64,000 nucleotides of DNA from JBCBKL01 sp038521825. GTDB taxonomy: Bacteria; Pseudomonadota; Alphaproteobacteria; Rhodobacterales; Rhodobacteraceae. Positions 7,218-15,252 of this stretch are shown piece after piece. Below the pieces are notes generated by a model that was not told the DNA's origin, ran no database searches, and saw only the letters and a program-made list of their open reading frames with translations. The stretch lies in the NCBI GenBank assembly GCA_038521825.1, contig JBCBKL010000010.1, positions 1 to 64,000 on the forward strand, given 5' to 3'. Numbering within the stretch: the first letter of the stretch is position 1; every line of letters begins with the position of its first letter. The translations under genes and the position numbers were made by a program.

Positions 7218-8627
7218 ATGTCCCCCAAGACGCTCTATGACAAAATCTGGGATGCCCACGTTGCGCACGAGGCCGAAGATGGCACCTGCCTTCTTTATAT
7301 CGACCGCCATCTGGTGCACGAGGTGACCAGCCCCCAAGCCTTTGAGGGCCTTCGTATGGCCGGTCGCAAGGTTCGCGCCCCGGAACGCACGATCGCCGTT
7401 CCTGACCACAACGTGCCAACCACGCAGGGCCGCGAAGACCCCGCGCAAATGACCGAGGACAGCCGGATCCAGGTCGAAGCGCTGGACAAGAACGCCAAGG
7501 ATTTCGGGATCCATTACTACCCGATGAACGACATCCGTCAGGGGATCGTGCACATCGTCGGGCCAGAACAGGGCTGGACCCTGCCAGGCATGACCGTCGT
7601 ATGCGGCGACAGTCACACAGCCACGCATGGTGCGTTCGGGGCCCTCGCCCATGGGATTGGGACATCGGAGGTCGAACATGTGCTGGCCACCCAGACCCTG
7701 ATCCAGAAGAAATCGAAAAATATGAAGGTCGAAATAACCGGCAAGCTGCGCCCGGGCGTCACGGCCAAGGACATCACGCTTTCGGTGATCGGCAAGACTG
7801 GTACCGCCGGCGGCACCGGATACGTCATCGAGTATTGCGGCGAGGCGATCCGAGATCTGTCGATGGAAGGTCGCATGACCGTCTGTAACATGGCGATCGA
7901 GGGCGGCGCCCGGGCCGGATTAATCGCGCCGGACGAGAAGACATTCGAATACGTCATGGGCCGCCCCCATGCGCCCAAGGGCGCACAGTGGGAAGCCGCG
8001 CTGGCCTGGTGGAAGACGCTTTATTCAGACGACGACGCGCATTGGGACAAGATCATCACTATCAAGGGCGAAGACATCGCGCCGGTTGTGACTTGGGGAA
8101 CTTCACCCGAAGACGTGTTGCCAATCACGGCGAAGGTTCCTGCGCCCACCGACTTTGAAGGCGGCAAGGTCGGCGCGGCGGAACGCTCCCTCGACTATAT
8201 GGGGCTGACATCCGGAACACCGCTCAGCGAGATCGAAATCGACACGGTCTTTATCGGCTCGTGCACGAATGGCCGAATCGAAGACCTGCGGGCAGCAGCC
8301 GAGATCCTGAGAGGCAAAAAGATCAAAGATGGCCTCCGGGCCATGGTCGTTCCCGGATCCGGTCTCGTACGCGCCCAGGCTGAAGAGGAAGGTATCGCCG
8401 ACATCTTCAAAGAGGCCGGGTTCGAGTGGCGCCTGGCGGGTTGTTCGATGTGCCTTGCCATGAACCCGGATCAATTACAGCCGGGCGAACGCTGTGCAGC
8501 GACCTCAAACCGGAACTTCGAGGGTCGACAGGGCCGGGGCGGACGGACCCATCTGATGTCGCCCGCGATGGCTGCCGCAGCCGCCGTAACCGGCCGTCTG
8601 ACGGATGTCCGCGAGTTGCTAGGATAG
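7218..8627 (+). CDS. leuC: 3-isopropylmalate dehydratase large subunit
   Basis: LeuC with LeuD isomerises 2-isopropylmalate to 3-isopropylmalate in leucine synthesis in the cytosol. The 469-residue length is normal. The aconitase-type [4Fe-4S] ligands are visible as Cys349 (GSCTNGRIEDLR) and Cys409/Cys412 (GCSMCLAMNPDQ), and VPDHNVPT and CGDSHTATHGAFG lie in the N-terminal half. Start ATG 7218 follows a GGGAGAGG RBS. leuD follows after an unusually long 296-base gap that contains a strong nested hairpin, so the two subunits may be uncoupled at the RNA level. Assignment is firm. Confidence 0.98.
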   Translation: MSPKTLYDKIWDAHVAHEAEDGTCLLYIDRHLVHEVTSPQAFEGLRMAGRKVRAPERTIAVPDHNVPTTQGREDPAQMTEDSRIQVEALDKNAKDFGIHYYPMNDIRQGIVHIVGPEQGWTLPGMTVVCGDSHTATHGAFGALAHGIGTSEVEHVLATQTLIQKKSKNMKVEITGKLRPGVTAKDITLSVIGKTGTAGGTGYVIEYCGEAIRDLSMEGRMTVCNMAIEGGARAGLIAPDEKTFEYVMGRPHAPKGAQWEAALAWWKTLYSDDDAHWDKIITIKGEDIAPVVTWGTSPEDVLPITAKVPAPTDFEGGKVGAAERSLDYMGLTSGTPLSEIEIDTVFIGSCTNGRIEDLRAAAEILRGKKIKDGLRAMVVPGSGLVRAQAEEEGIADIFKEAGFEWRLAGCSMCLAMNPDQLQPGERCAATSNRNFEGRQGRGGRTHLMSPAMAAAAAVTGRLTDVRELLG

Positions 8628-8843
8628 GTCTCTTGTAGAGCACCAAGATGGCATTTGGGGTCACCAAGCACGCGATGGCAGCCTTTGGGCACGGTCAGCA
8701 AGATGTCGGAACACGCCCGATCGGGCCATCATTAGGAAAAAGTTCACTATTTGCCGAAGGTTGTGAGGCAGATCACAGGTTAGGCTTCGTTAGATTGCTA
8801 GGGTCATCCCAGTCATACTTGCGAAGCCTTTTATCACGAATAC

Positions 8844-8895
8844 GCCCGGGAGAGTATCGACATCCCCACTTGGCCGAGTGGCAGCCCTCCCGGGC
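8844..8895 (+). promoter_or_regulatory. Nested hairpin in the leuC-leuD gap
   Basis: Two perfect 9-base arms, GCCCGGGAG (8844-8852) and CTCCCGGGC (8887-8895), enclose a smaller hairpin CCACT/AGTGG (8866-8870 and 8877-8881). The outer arm ends 28 bases before the leuD ATG. There is no T-run, so it does not look like an intrinsic terminator. It could be an mRNA-stabilising or regulatory element separating the two dehydratase subunits. I do not recognise it as a known riboswitch class. The rest of 8628-8843 holds nothing I can name. Confidence 0.45.
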
Positions 8896-8923
8896 AATTT
8901 CGCCTTAGAAAAGGACGCGAAGT

Positions 8924-9529
8924 ATGGACAAATTCACCAACTTGACTGGGATTGCGGCACCGATGCCGCTAGTCAATATCGACACCGACATGATCATTCC
9001 CAAGCAGTTTCTCAAAACGATCAAACGGTCCGGGTTGGGCGTGAACCTCTTTGACGAGATGCGGTACGATGACGACGGGAATGAGATCCCCGACTTCGTG
9101 CTGAACCAGCCTCAATACCGCGATGCCGAGATACTGGTCGCTGGCGACAACTTCGGATGCGGATCATCGCGCGAACACGCGCCGTGGGCGATCAAGGATT
9201 TTGGAATCCGCTGCGTGATTGCGCCCAGCTTTGCCGACATCTTTCATAATAACTGCTTCAAGAACGGGATCCTTCCAATTGCTTTGCCGCAAGAGCAAGT
9301 CGATGTGTTGATGAAGGACGCCGAGAAGGGTTCGAACGCCCGCATCGTGGTCGATCTTGAGGCTCAAACGGTCACGACATCCGACGGAGAAACGTTTACC
9401 TTCGAGGTCGACCCGTTCAAAAAGCACTGCCTTCTCGAAGGTCTGGACGATATCGGGCTGACCATGGAAAAGGCATCCAGCATCGATTCATTTGAGACCA
9501 AAGTCGCATCTGAAAGGCCTTGGGTCTGA
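8924..9529 (+). CDS. leuD: 3-isopropylmalate dehydratase small subunit
   Basis: The 201-residue protein is the swivel-domain partner of LeuC in leucine synthesis. Typical segments are VNIDTDMIIPKQFLKT near residue 20, GDNFGCGSSREHAPWAI around 75-91 and FADIFHNNCFKNGILPI. An AAAAGGA stretch about 12 bases before ATG 8924 serves as RBS. The length matches proteobacterial LeuD. It is separated from leuC by 296 bases with a hairpin, and a second inverted repeat follows downstream at 9611-9647. Confidence 0.98.
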   Translation: MDKFTNLTGIAAPMPLVNIDTDMIIPKQFLKTIKRSGLGVNLFDEMRYDDDGNEIPDFVLNQPQYRDAEILVAGDNFGCGSSREHAPWAIKDFGIRCVIAPSFADIFHNNCFKNGILPIALPQEQVDVLMKDAEKGSNARIVVDLEAQTVTTSDGETFTFEVDPFKKHCLLEGLDDIGLTMEKASSIDSFETKVASERPWV

Positions 9530-9610
9530 GTCAGGCCGCGTTATAATCTGGAAACAATTCGTGGCGAAGTACACGGGTTTGTGATCCATGAATATGGTTC
9601 GATTCTGCGG

Positions 9611-9647
9611 GGGCAACAATATGTTGTGCGGCGCCTTATTGTTGCCC
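9611..9647. repeat. Perfect 11-base inverted repeat downstream of leuD
   Basis: GGGCAACAATA at 9611-9621 is repeated inverted as TATTGTTGCCC at 9637-9647 with a 15-base loop. The left arm also forms a small palindrome with the loop (CAACA ATA TGTTG), so alternative folds exist. It sits 82 bases after the leuD stop. No T-run follows on either strand, so it could be a factor-dependent terminator, an RNA-stabilising 3' element, or a protein-binding site. Confidence 0.5.
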
Positions 9648-9696
9648 TAAAATTGATGCACAATCGCACATTATTCTCCCTGAAAAAGCCCTCCGA

Positions 9697-9711
9697 TTAA
9701 TGGCTTATTAA
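9697..9711. promoter_or_regulatory. Full CtrA-type box (TTAA-N7-TTAA)
   Basis: The 314-base gap 9530-9843 contains TTAATGGCTTATTAAC, an exact TTAA-N7-TTAA(C) match to the binding site of the alphaproteobacterial response regulator CtrA. It lies about 130 bases upstream of the membrane protein gene at 9844. In Rhodobacterales CtrA controls motility, gene transfer agent and related traits, not growth. Chance occurrence of an 8-base match within 64 kb is quite possible, so this is only a candidate. Apart from this and the 9611-9647 repeat I see nothing else in the gap. Confidence 0.35.
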
Positions 9712-9843
9712 CCCAAGCGCTCGGCTGCTGGGTTACAAGAATCAAAGTACGTGCTCTAGGGGGCAAGTCTGCCAGAACCCACGGTTCGAGTTTGGAAGCA
9801 AGCGTGGACAAGTACCGCGTTGACCAGTTGAAGGGAAGTAGAT

Positions 9844-10686
9844 GTGATTGCGCGTATGACGGGTGCCGCAGCGCGCGGCTTACTAGTGGCTTTGGTTATC
9901 GCGATCCCGGCGTTGTTGCTGCCGAATATCGATAGCGATGCCACACAATTCACGGTTTTGATCGCACTTGTTGCGGCCTTCTTGACCTTCGTGGAATACA
10001 ACTCCGTCAGTCCAAGCATTGTAGAGTTTCGCGACGCTCCCCCCTTCAACCGTCTTCGGTTTGTCGCGCTCTTCGGAACCGTCCTATTCCTGACGCTCGT
10101 ATGTCGCGGCAAGGACGATCCGACAGGTTTTTCCGAGCTTTTGACCGCCGTAGGTGTGGTTCTGGGTGACGCGATCGATTTCCCGTTCTCGCCGGTTCGG
10201 CTCGTGGTTCTAATGATGCCTGACAATGCGTCCTACGAAGTACTTCAGTCTGTACGAACCGCTGCGGGTATCTCTTACACTACGTCGTTGATGGCCATGA
10301 CCGCCTTCATCGTTCTTGTTCGGATCATGGGATGGCCCACGCGCAAAGGTGCCTTCAATATGTGGGTGAACCTGCCGCTCTTTGACCCGACAACCGGTGG
10401 CGACGTTTTGCACCGCCTGCAGCGCGACGCACGTATCAATATCGCGCTTGGTTTTTTGTTGCCGTTCATCATTCCTGCGGTGGTCAAAGCGGCCGCCGAT
10501 CTGATAAATCCGATCTCGCTTGAGAACCCTCAAACCTTGATCTGGACGATGAGTGCATGGGCCTTCCTTCCGGCGAGCATGATTATGCGTGGGATCGCGA
10601 TGCAGCGGATCGCCGAAATGATCGAGGATCAGCGCCGCAGAGCGTACGCCAACGCAGAGGCCGACGGGCGCTACTTGGCTGCCTGA
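9844..10686 (+). CDS. Conserved integral membrane protein of unknown function
   Basis: The 280-residue product has about five or six hydrophobic helices (around residues 11-27, 36-52, 75-90, 137-160, 195-215, 230-250) and a charged C-terminal tail (AEMIEDQRRRAYANAEADGR). I recognise no family. The start is GTG 9844 behind AAGGGAAG; the overlapping ATG at 9842 is out of frame and stops at once. It lies between leuD and a phosphodiesterase-like gene that overlaps its 3' end, so the two are probably co-expressed. A CtrA-like box lies upstream. Confidence 0.75.
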   Translation: MIARMTGAAARGLLVALVIAIPALLLPNIDSDATQFTVLIALVAAFLTFVEYNSVSPSIVEFRDAPPFNRLRFVALFGTVLFLTLVCRGKDDPTGFSELLTAVGVVLGDAIDFPFSPVRLVVLMMPDNASYEVLQSVRTAAGISYTTSLMAMTAFIVLVRIMGWPTRKGAFNMWVNLPLFDPTTGGDVLHRLQRDARINIALGFLLPFIIPAVVKAAADLINPISLENPQTLIWTMSAWAFLPASMIMRGIAMQRIAEMIEDQRRRAYANAEADGRYLAA

Positions 10687-11702
10687 TACTTGGGCTGTGC
10701 GGCTGGTGGACCAGCGCACTTGCCGAAAGCCTGAGGATTGCAACCTACAACACCGAACTGCAGCGCGACGGTCCCGGTCTTCTGTATCGGGACCTGCTGA
10801 AAGGGTCCGACCCCCAGATCAATGCTGTCATCGCAGTGATTGCCAAGGCCGATGCGGACATTCTGCTTATCCAGGGCTTCGACTATGACCTCGACAACCG
10901 GGCGCTTGCAGCATTTGCCGAGCTGGCCGGGTATTCCCATTTCTACGCTAGTCGACCCAACACTGGCATTGTCACAGACCACGACATGGATCTGGATGGC
11001 AGGCTGCGCGGCCCCCGCGATGCCCAATCCTACGGTGAATTTGCGGGGCAGGCCGGAATGGCCCTGCTTTCGAGGTTCCCGATCCGAGCGAATGATGCAC
11101 ATGACTTCTCGGATCTGCTCTGGAAGGATTTGCCCGATGCGCTCTTACCCGTCCATGGCGGTCAGCCCTTTCCAAGCCCCGAGGCGCTTGCGATCCAGCG
11201 CCTTTCCAACATCGGTCACTGGGTTTTGCCGGTTGAGGTACCGGCATTGGGCCAATTACACGTGTTGGGCTTTCACGCGACCCCACCAGTCTTCGATGGC
11301 CCGGAGGATCGGAACGGCAAACGAAACCATGATGAGATCCGGTTCTGGTCGCTCTACCTCGATGGCCATTTCGACGGGGCAGTTCCGGAACGCTTTGTCG
11401 TTCTCGGCGATGCGAACAACGACCCCGAGCAAGGCGAGGGGATCAAGGATGCGATCAACGGCCTTCTGAACGATCCAAGGCTGCAGGACCCGAAGCCGTT
11501 GGGAGCCGCTGGGACCGCGACCGTTGATTGGACCGACATCGACGTAGGGAAATATCGGGTCGATTACGTACTCCCCTCAGCTGACCTTTCCGTCAAAGAC
11601 AGCGGCGTGCTTTGGCCCGCGCCCGGGGCCGCCTTTGCCGAAACGGTCGAGACAGCCAGCCGCCATCGAGTGGTCTGGGTCGACATCGACATCCCGGATT
11701 GA
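10557..11702 (+). CDS. Endonuclease/exonuclease/phosphatase-family protein, exported
   Basis: The mature domain begins at SLRIATYNTELQRDG and has the EEP pattern: LHVLGFHATPP, FVVLGDANNDP and a final SRHRVVWVDID. Two catalytic positions look altered: the metal-binding Glu motif (usually LQE) reads LIQGFDYD, and the final SDH reads SRH. A signal peptide RRGRRALLGCLILGLCGWWT ending TSALA precedes it. The only in-frame ATG/GTG/TTG upstream is ATG 10557, giving 381 residues with a 130-base overlap with the previous gene and a long 35-residue n-region. A CTG at 10683 is a shorter alternative. The reading frame is certain; the start is not. Confidence 0.72.
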   Translation: MGLPSGEHDYAWDRDAADRRNDRGSAPQSVRQRRGRRALLGCLILGLCGWWTSALAESLRIATYNTELQRDGPGLLYRDLLKGSDPQINAVIAVIAKADADILLIQGFDYDLDNRALAAFAELAGYSHFYASRPNTGIVTDHDMDLDGRLRGPRDAQSYGEFAGQAGMALLSRFPIRANDAHDFSDLLWKDLPDALLPVHGGQPFPSPEALAIQRLSNIGHWVLPVEVPALGQLHVLGFHATPPVFDGPEDRNGKRNHDEIRFWSLYLDGHFDGAVPERFVVLGDANNDPEQGEGIKDAINGLLNDPRLQDPKPLGAAGTATVDWTDIDVGKYRVDYVLPSADLSVKDSGVLWPAPGAAFAETVETASRHRVVWVDIDIPD

Positions 11703-11801
11703 ATAGGTCAGCGCAATCATTGGATTTCTGGCGTTTCGGCAACTTGACCCCGATGCCGGTGCGGGCTAGGCCGCAGGGGCAGCAAGCCAAGGAGAATACC
11801 G

Positions 11802-12908
11802 ATGTCAAACCCCTCGATCTTGATCCTTCCAGGCGACGGCATCGGCCCCGAAGTGATGACCGAGGTAAAGCGGGTCATCGACTGGTTCGGTGGCAAGCGG
11901 GGCATTCATTTCGACACGACCGAAGACCTTGTTGGTGGCGCGGCTTATGACGCTCACGGAACGCCGCTGCACGACGACACGATGGCTAAGGCTCAGGAGG
12001 CTGATGCCGTTCTCCTTGGGGCCGTTGGTGGACCGAAATACGATGATCTGGATTTCGGTGACAAACCCGAACGCGGCCTGCTTCGGCTTCGGAAAGAGAT
12101 GGACCTCTTCGCCAACCTTCGACCGGCACAATGCTTCGACGCATTGGCGGACTTCTCTTCTTTGAAGAAGGATATCGTTTCCGGGCTCGACATTATGATC
12201 GTCCGCGAACTGACCTCTGGTGTCTATTTCGGGGAACCACGTGGCATCTTCGAAGAGGGCAACGAGCGGGTTGGCATTAACACGCAGCGCTATACGGAAA
12301 GCGAAATTGACCGGGTTGCCCGCTCGGCCTTTGATCTGGCCCGGAAACGCAGCGGCAAGGTCTGCTCGATGGAGAAGGCCAACGTCATGGAAAGCGGTGT
12401 TCTCTGGCGGGAAGTGGTGCAGAAAGTTCGGGACGAGGATTATCCCGATATCGAACTCAGCCACATGTACGCGGATGCCGGCGCGATGCAGTTGACCCGC
12501 TGGCCCAAGCAATTTGATGTCATCGTGACAGATAACCTGTTTGGCGATTTGCTCTCTGACATTGCTGCGATGTTGACCGGATCGCTCGGCATGCTGCCTT
12601 CCGCGTCGCTTGGTGCCCCGATGGCCAATGGCCGCCCCAAGGCGCTCTATGAGCCGGTCCACGGCTCCGCCCCCGATATCGCTGGCCAGGGAAAGGCCAA
12701 TCCAACCGCTTGTATCCTTAGCTTTGCAATGGCGCTGCGTTATTCCTTTGACCTAGGTGAAGAGGCCAATCGGCTGGAAGCCGCGGTTGAGAAGGTTCTG
12801 GCTGACGGGGTGCGGACGGCGGACCTTATGCAGGCGGGCGATGCTCAGGCTGTTTCCACCTCGGAAATGGGCACGGCCATTCTTGAGGCACTAGACGCCA
12901 GCGTCTGA
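11802..12908 (+). CDS. leuB: 3-isopropylmalate dehydrogenase
   Basis: LeuB oxidatively decarboxylates 3-isopropylmalate with NAD to the precursor of leucine. The 368-residue length is standard. It opens with ILILPGDGIGPEV, carries LLGAVGGPKYD, the substrate-binding region RELTSGVYFGEPRG, the catalytic NLFGDLLSDIAAMLTGSLG and the NAD-binding EPVHGSAPDIAGQGKANPTA. ATG 11802 follows AAGGAG. With leuC and leuD upstream it completes the lower leucine pathway; leuA is not in the window. Confidence 0.98.
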   Translation: MSNPSILILPGDGIGPEVMTEVKRVIDWFGGKRGIHFDTTEDLVGGAAYDAHGTPLHDDTMAKAQEADAVLLGAVGGPKYDDLDFGDKPERGLLRLRKEMDLFANLRPAQCFDALADFSSLKKDIVSGLDIMIVRELTSGVYFGEPRGIFEEGNERVGINTQRYTESEIDRVARSAFDLARKRSGKVCSMEKANVMESGVLWREVVQKVRDEDYPDIELSHMYADAGAMQLTRWPKQFDVIVTDNLFGDLLSDIAAMLTGSLGMLPSASLGAPMANGRPKALYEPVHGSAPDIAGQGKANPTACILSFAMALRYSFDLGEEANRLEAAVEKVLADGVRTADLMQAGDAQAVSTSEMGTAILEALDASV

Positions 12909-12993
12909 AAGATTTTCCCGTGCTGCCTTGCCAAAGGGCAGCCCAGTCTGCTTGGCATTCCTCAACAATCCCGCCCGAAAACCACGGAGCGTC

Positions 12994-13989
12994 GTGTTGC
13001 CGTCAGCGTCGAAGAATAATCTCAAAGGTGCGCTTCTAGCACTTACAGCATTTGGTGTGTTCGCGATTCACGACTTAGTCGTGAAAACCCTGGGCGCAAC
13101 GTATGCGCCGTTCCAAATCGTATTCTTTAGCGTTCTCTTCGCCTTCCCGCTGACCACTTTCATGATGATGCGGGACAAAACCGGGGGGACGTTGCTGCCG
13201 CGTCACCCCTGGTATACGGCGTTCCGGACCATCGCGACGGTGATCACCGCTGTTTCGGCTTTCTACGCATTCTCGACACTGCCTCTGGCGCAGACATACG
13301 CAATCCTTTTTGCCTCGCCTCTATTGATCACAGTCTTGTCGATCCCAATCCTGGGTGAGACGGTCAGGATACGGAGGTGGCTTGCAGTCTTGGTGGGTTT
13401 GGCTGGGGTCTTGTTGGTTCTGCGACCCGGTCAGACCGAACTGACGCTTGGACATGCGGCTGCAATCGTTGCAGCAATTTGCGGCGCTCTTGCCTCCGTC
13501 ATTGTCCGTAAAATCGGGAGGGAGGAGCGAAGCGTCGTATTGCTGCTCTATCCGATGGTTTTCAATTTCATCGTCATGGCAATGATCCTGCCATATGTGT
13601 ATAAGCCGATGCCGCTGATCGATCTCGGCGCATTGGGGTTGATGTCTGTTCTTGGGTTTGCCGCTAGTCTATGTCTGATTGCCGCCTACCGGGCTGGCGA
13701 AGCGGCGGTTATCGCCCCCATGCAATACTCGCAGATCATCTGGGCGACGATTTTCGGCTTCATGATCTTTGACGAAACGATTGATGCGATGACCGCCACC
13801 GGGGCGGCGATCGTGATCGCGTCGGGTCTCTATATTGTACTTCGGGAAAGCCGTAGTGATGCCTCGGACAACATCCCGGTCCTGCGAACCAGATCCCGGC
13901 CAGAGACCGGCACAATGCCCCGCGTCAGCCCCTTGTTGTCCGACAGCGATAAACCGACGCTGTCGAAGGGCGGCGGTAACGACAGCTAG
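12994..13989 (+). CDS. EamA/DMT-family transporter
   Basis: This is a ten-helix drug/metabolite exporter with two EamA repeats: the first around LLALTAFGVFAIHDLVVKTL to LVGLAGVLLVLRPG, the second from HAAAIVAAICGALASVIVRK to GAAIVIASGLYIVLRE. An uncharged substrate cannot be predicted. I place the start at GTG 12994 (331 residues), shortly before SASKNNLKGALL; the longer frame from 12928 adds a tail unlike the family. The gene converges with the acyltransferase gene and overlaps its stop by four bases (13986-13989). The hydrophilic C-terminal tail is unusually long. Confidence 0.85.
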   Translation: MLPSASKNNLKGALLALTAFGVFAIHDLVVKTLGATYAPFQIVFFSVLFAFPLTTFMMMRDKTGGTLLPRHPWYTAFRTIATVITAVSAFYAFSTLPLAQTYAILFASPLLITVLSIPILGETVRIRRWLAVLVGLAGVLLVLRPGQTELTLGHAAAIVAAICGALASVIVRKIGREERSVVLLLYPMVFNFIVMAMILPYVYKPMPLIDLGALGLMSVLGFAASLCLIAAYRAGEAAVIAPMQYSQIIWATIFGFMIFDETIDAMTATGAAIVIASGLYIVLRESRSDASDNIPVLRTRSRPETGTMPRVSPLLSDSDKPTLSKGGGNDS

Positions 13990-14867
13990 GTCCTGGTCTT
14001 TTTCCAACGCCGATGCAGCCACAGCCACTGCTCGGGATGCTTCTGGATCATGGTCGAAATACTGTCGTTGACCTGGCCCATCATCTCTTCGGGTGTGGAT
14101 GGCGGGATTGGTGGTTCGAAAACGACATCAAATCCGTCTTCGGCAGCACGGCGCAGACCGTAAGCCGGGATCAAAAGTGCGTCATATTTCAGCGCCAGTT
14201 CTGCCGGGCTGAGGGTCGTCTGTGCAGGGTGGCCAAGAAAAGGCAGCCAAGCCCCAGTATAAATGTGCTGGTCGGCGAGAATCGCGAAGACACCGCCGCT
14301 TCGAAGGTGTTTCACCAGCGTCCGGAACCCTTCGTTGGAACGCGGGGCGAGCGGCCCACCCGATGCTAGTGCACCACGTTTGAACAGCTCCTCGTAGTAA
14401 GGATTGTTGTTAGGCCGATAAAGCGCGCCCACTTCGATCTGGTGGTCTTCGCGCAGACAGATGCGAACGGCGTCCCACTGTCCCAGATGGGCAGAGACCA
14501 GAATGACCGGCCGACTATCTTTTTGCGCCGCAATGAGATGTTCGAGGCCAGCGCCATCGGCAGTTATGGGTAGGTGGTGTTTTTGGTGGTCGGGACCGAA
14601 AAGGATCTCGGCGATTGTCCGACCCATCGAACGCCCGTTCGCACGACAGAATGCGAGACGATCTTCGACCGACATATCAGGGAAAACTCGCTTGAGATTG
14701 CCAACCACGCGCTCTCGCGGAGCGCGCGCATACCGGACCACACCACCAAGCAAGGAGGCGGCCAAATCGATCCGCCGACGGAACGGCAGAAGCCGCGAAA
14801 GGCTCAGAAACCCTTGGATCGGGAGATAGCCGAGGAAGTGGATCCAATGAGGACGACGCGCTGCCAT
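13986..14867 (-). CDS. LpxL/HtrB-like lysophospholipid or lipid A acyltransferase
   Basis: The 293-residue protein belongs to the LpxL/LpxM family of membrane-associated acyltransferases that add secondary acyl chains to lipid A precursors at the inner membrane. The catalytic HX4D motif is seen as HLGQWD near the middle, followed by GALYRPNNNPYYEEL, GGVFAILADQH and the end segment PEQWLWLHRRWKK. ATG 14867 (MAARRPHW) is preferred over a GTG at 14885. Which lipid it modifies cannot be told from sequence; ornithine-lipid-type acyltransferases lack this end motif. It is transcribed away from the tRNA gene. Confidence 0.85.
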   Translation of the reverse strand: MAARRPHWIHFLGYLPIQGFLSLSRLLPFRRRIDLAASLLGGVVRYARAPRERVVGNLKRVFPDMSVEDRLAFCRANGRSMGRTIAEILFGPDHQKHHLPITADGAGLEHLIAAQKDSRPVILVSAHLGQWDAVRICLREDHQIEVGALYRPNNNPYYEELFKRGALASGGPLAPRSNEGFRTLVKHLRSGGVFAILADQHIYTGAWLPFLGHPAQTTLSPAELALKYDALLIPAYGLRRAAEDGFDVVFEPPIPPSTPEEMMGQVNDSISTMIQKHPEQWLWLHRRWKKTRT

Positions 14868-14952
14868 GAGCGGACTTCTAAACACGGTTTCGATCGACAG
14901 CCAGTCCCAGACGCTTGCAAATCTGCCACCGCACGTCTAACAGCCGACCAGT

Positions 14953-15029
14953 CGGAGTGTAGCTCAGCCTGGTAGAGCACTGTCTTCGGGAGGCAGGGGT
15001 CGTGAGTTCGAATCTCGCCACTCCGACCA
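14953..15029 (+). tRNA. tRNA-Pro, anticodon CGG
   Basis: A 77-base cloverleaf with encoded CCA: acceptor CGGAGTG/CACTCCG, D-stem GCTC/GAGC, anticodon stem CTGTC/GGCAG around loop TTCGGGA (anticodon CGG), and T-loop TTCGAAT. It reads CCG proline codons. No duplicated 3' end is visible downstream that would mark an integrated element. Confidence 0.95.
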
Positions 15030-15200
15030 TCATGATCCGTGATTAGCCATTCTTGGCCAGCGCGCTATCCTCACCGATCTGAATTTGGGTCGAGTTTGCG
15101 AATTGGATCGAAAGGTGATCGCTCGACAGACAGGCAGCCTCCGGGTGAAAACCAGACTATCGCAGGCGCCCGTTGTCACGACCGCGCCGCATCTGCTTGC

Positions 15201-15243
15201 AAAAAGTGGGCTTCGGGCTCGCAAAAAACGGCCAGTGAAGCCC
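15201..15243 (-). terminator. Candidate intrinsic terminator after the M16 peptidase pair
   Basis: On the - strand GGGCTTC (15243-15237) pairs with GAAGCCC (15214-15208) across a 22-base loop and is followed by ACTTTTTG. It lies 10 bases beyond the stop of the last gene of the rsmB-to-M16 run. The loop is long, so strength is uncertain. Confidence 0.4.
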
Positions 15244-15252
15244 TTCGCCAGA

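Noticed and set aside
8866..8881. TGGCCGAGTGG in the leuC-leuD gap resembles the D-arm of tRNA-Ser
   Set aside because: No anticodon arm, T-arm or acceptor stem follows; it is the inner hairpin of the nested structure.
8648..8908. 86-codon + strand ORF in the leuC-leuD gap
   Set aside because: No RBS, no recognisable family, and it runs across the nested hairpin; composition is not coding-like.
12922..12942. GCTGCC/GGCAGC hairpin after leuB
   Set aside because: Short stem, no T-run, and it precedes the next gene in the same direction; not convincing as a terminator.
14953..15252. tRNA-Pro as an integration site
   Set aside because: No duplicated tRNA 3' end, integrase or foreign gene content is found nearby.
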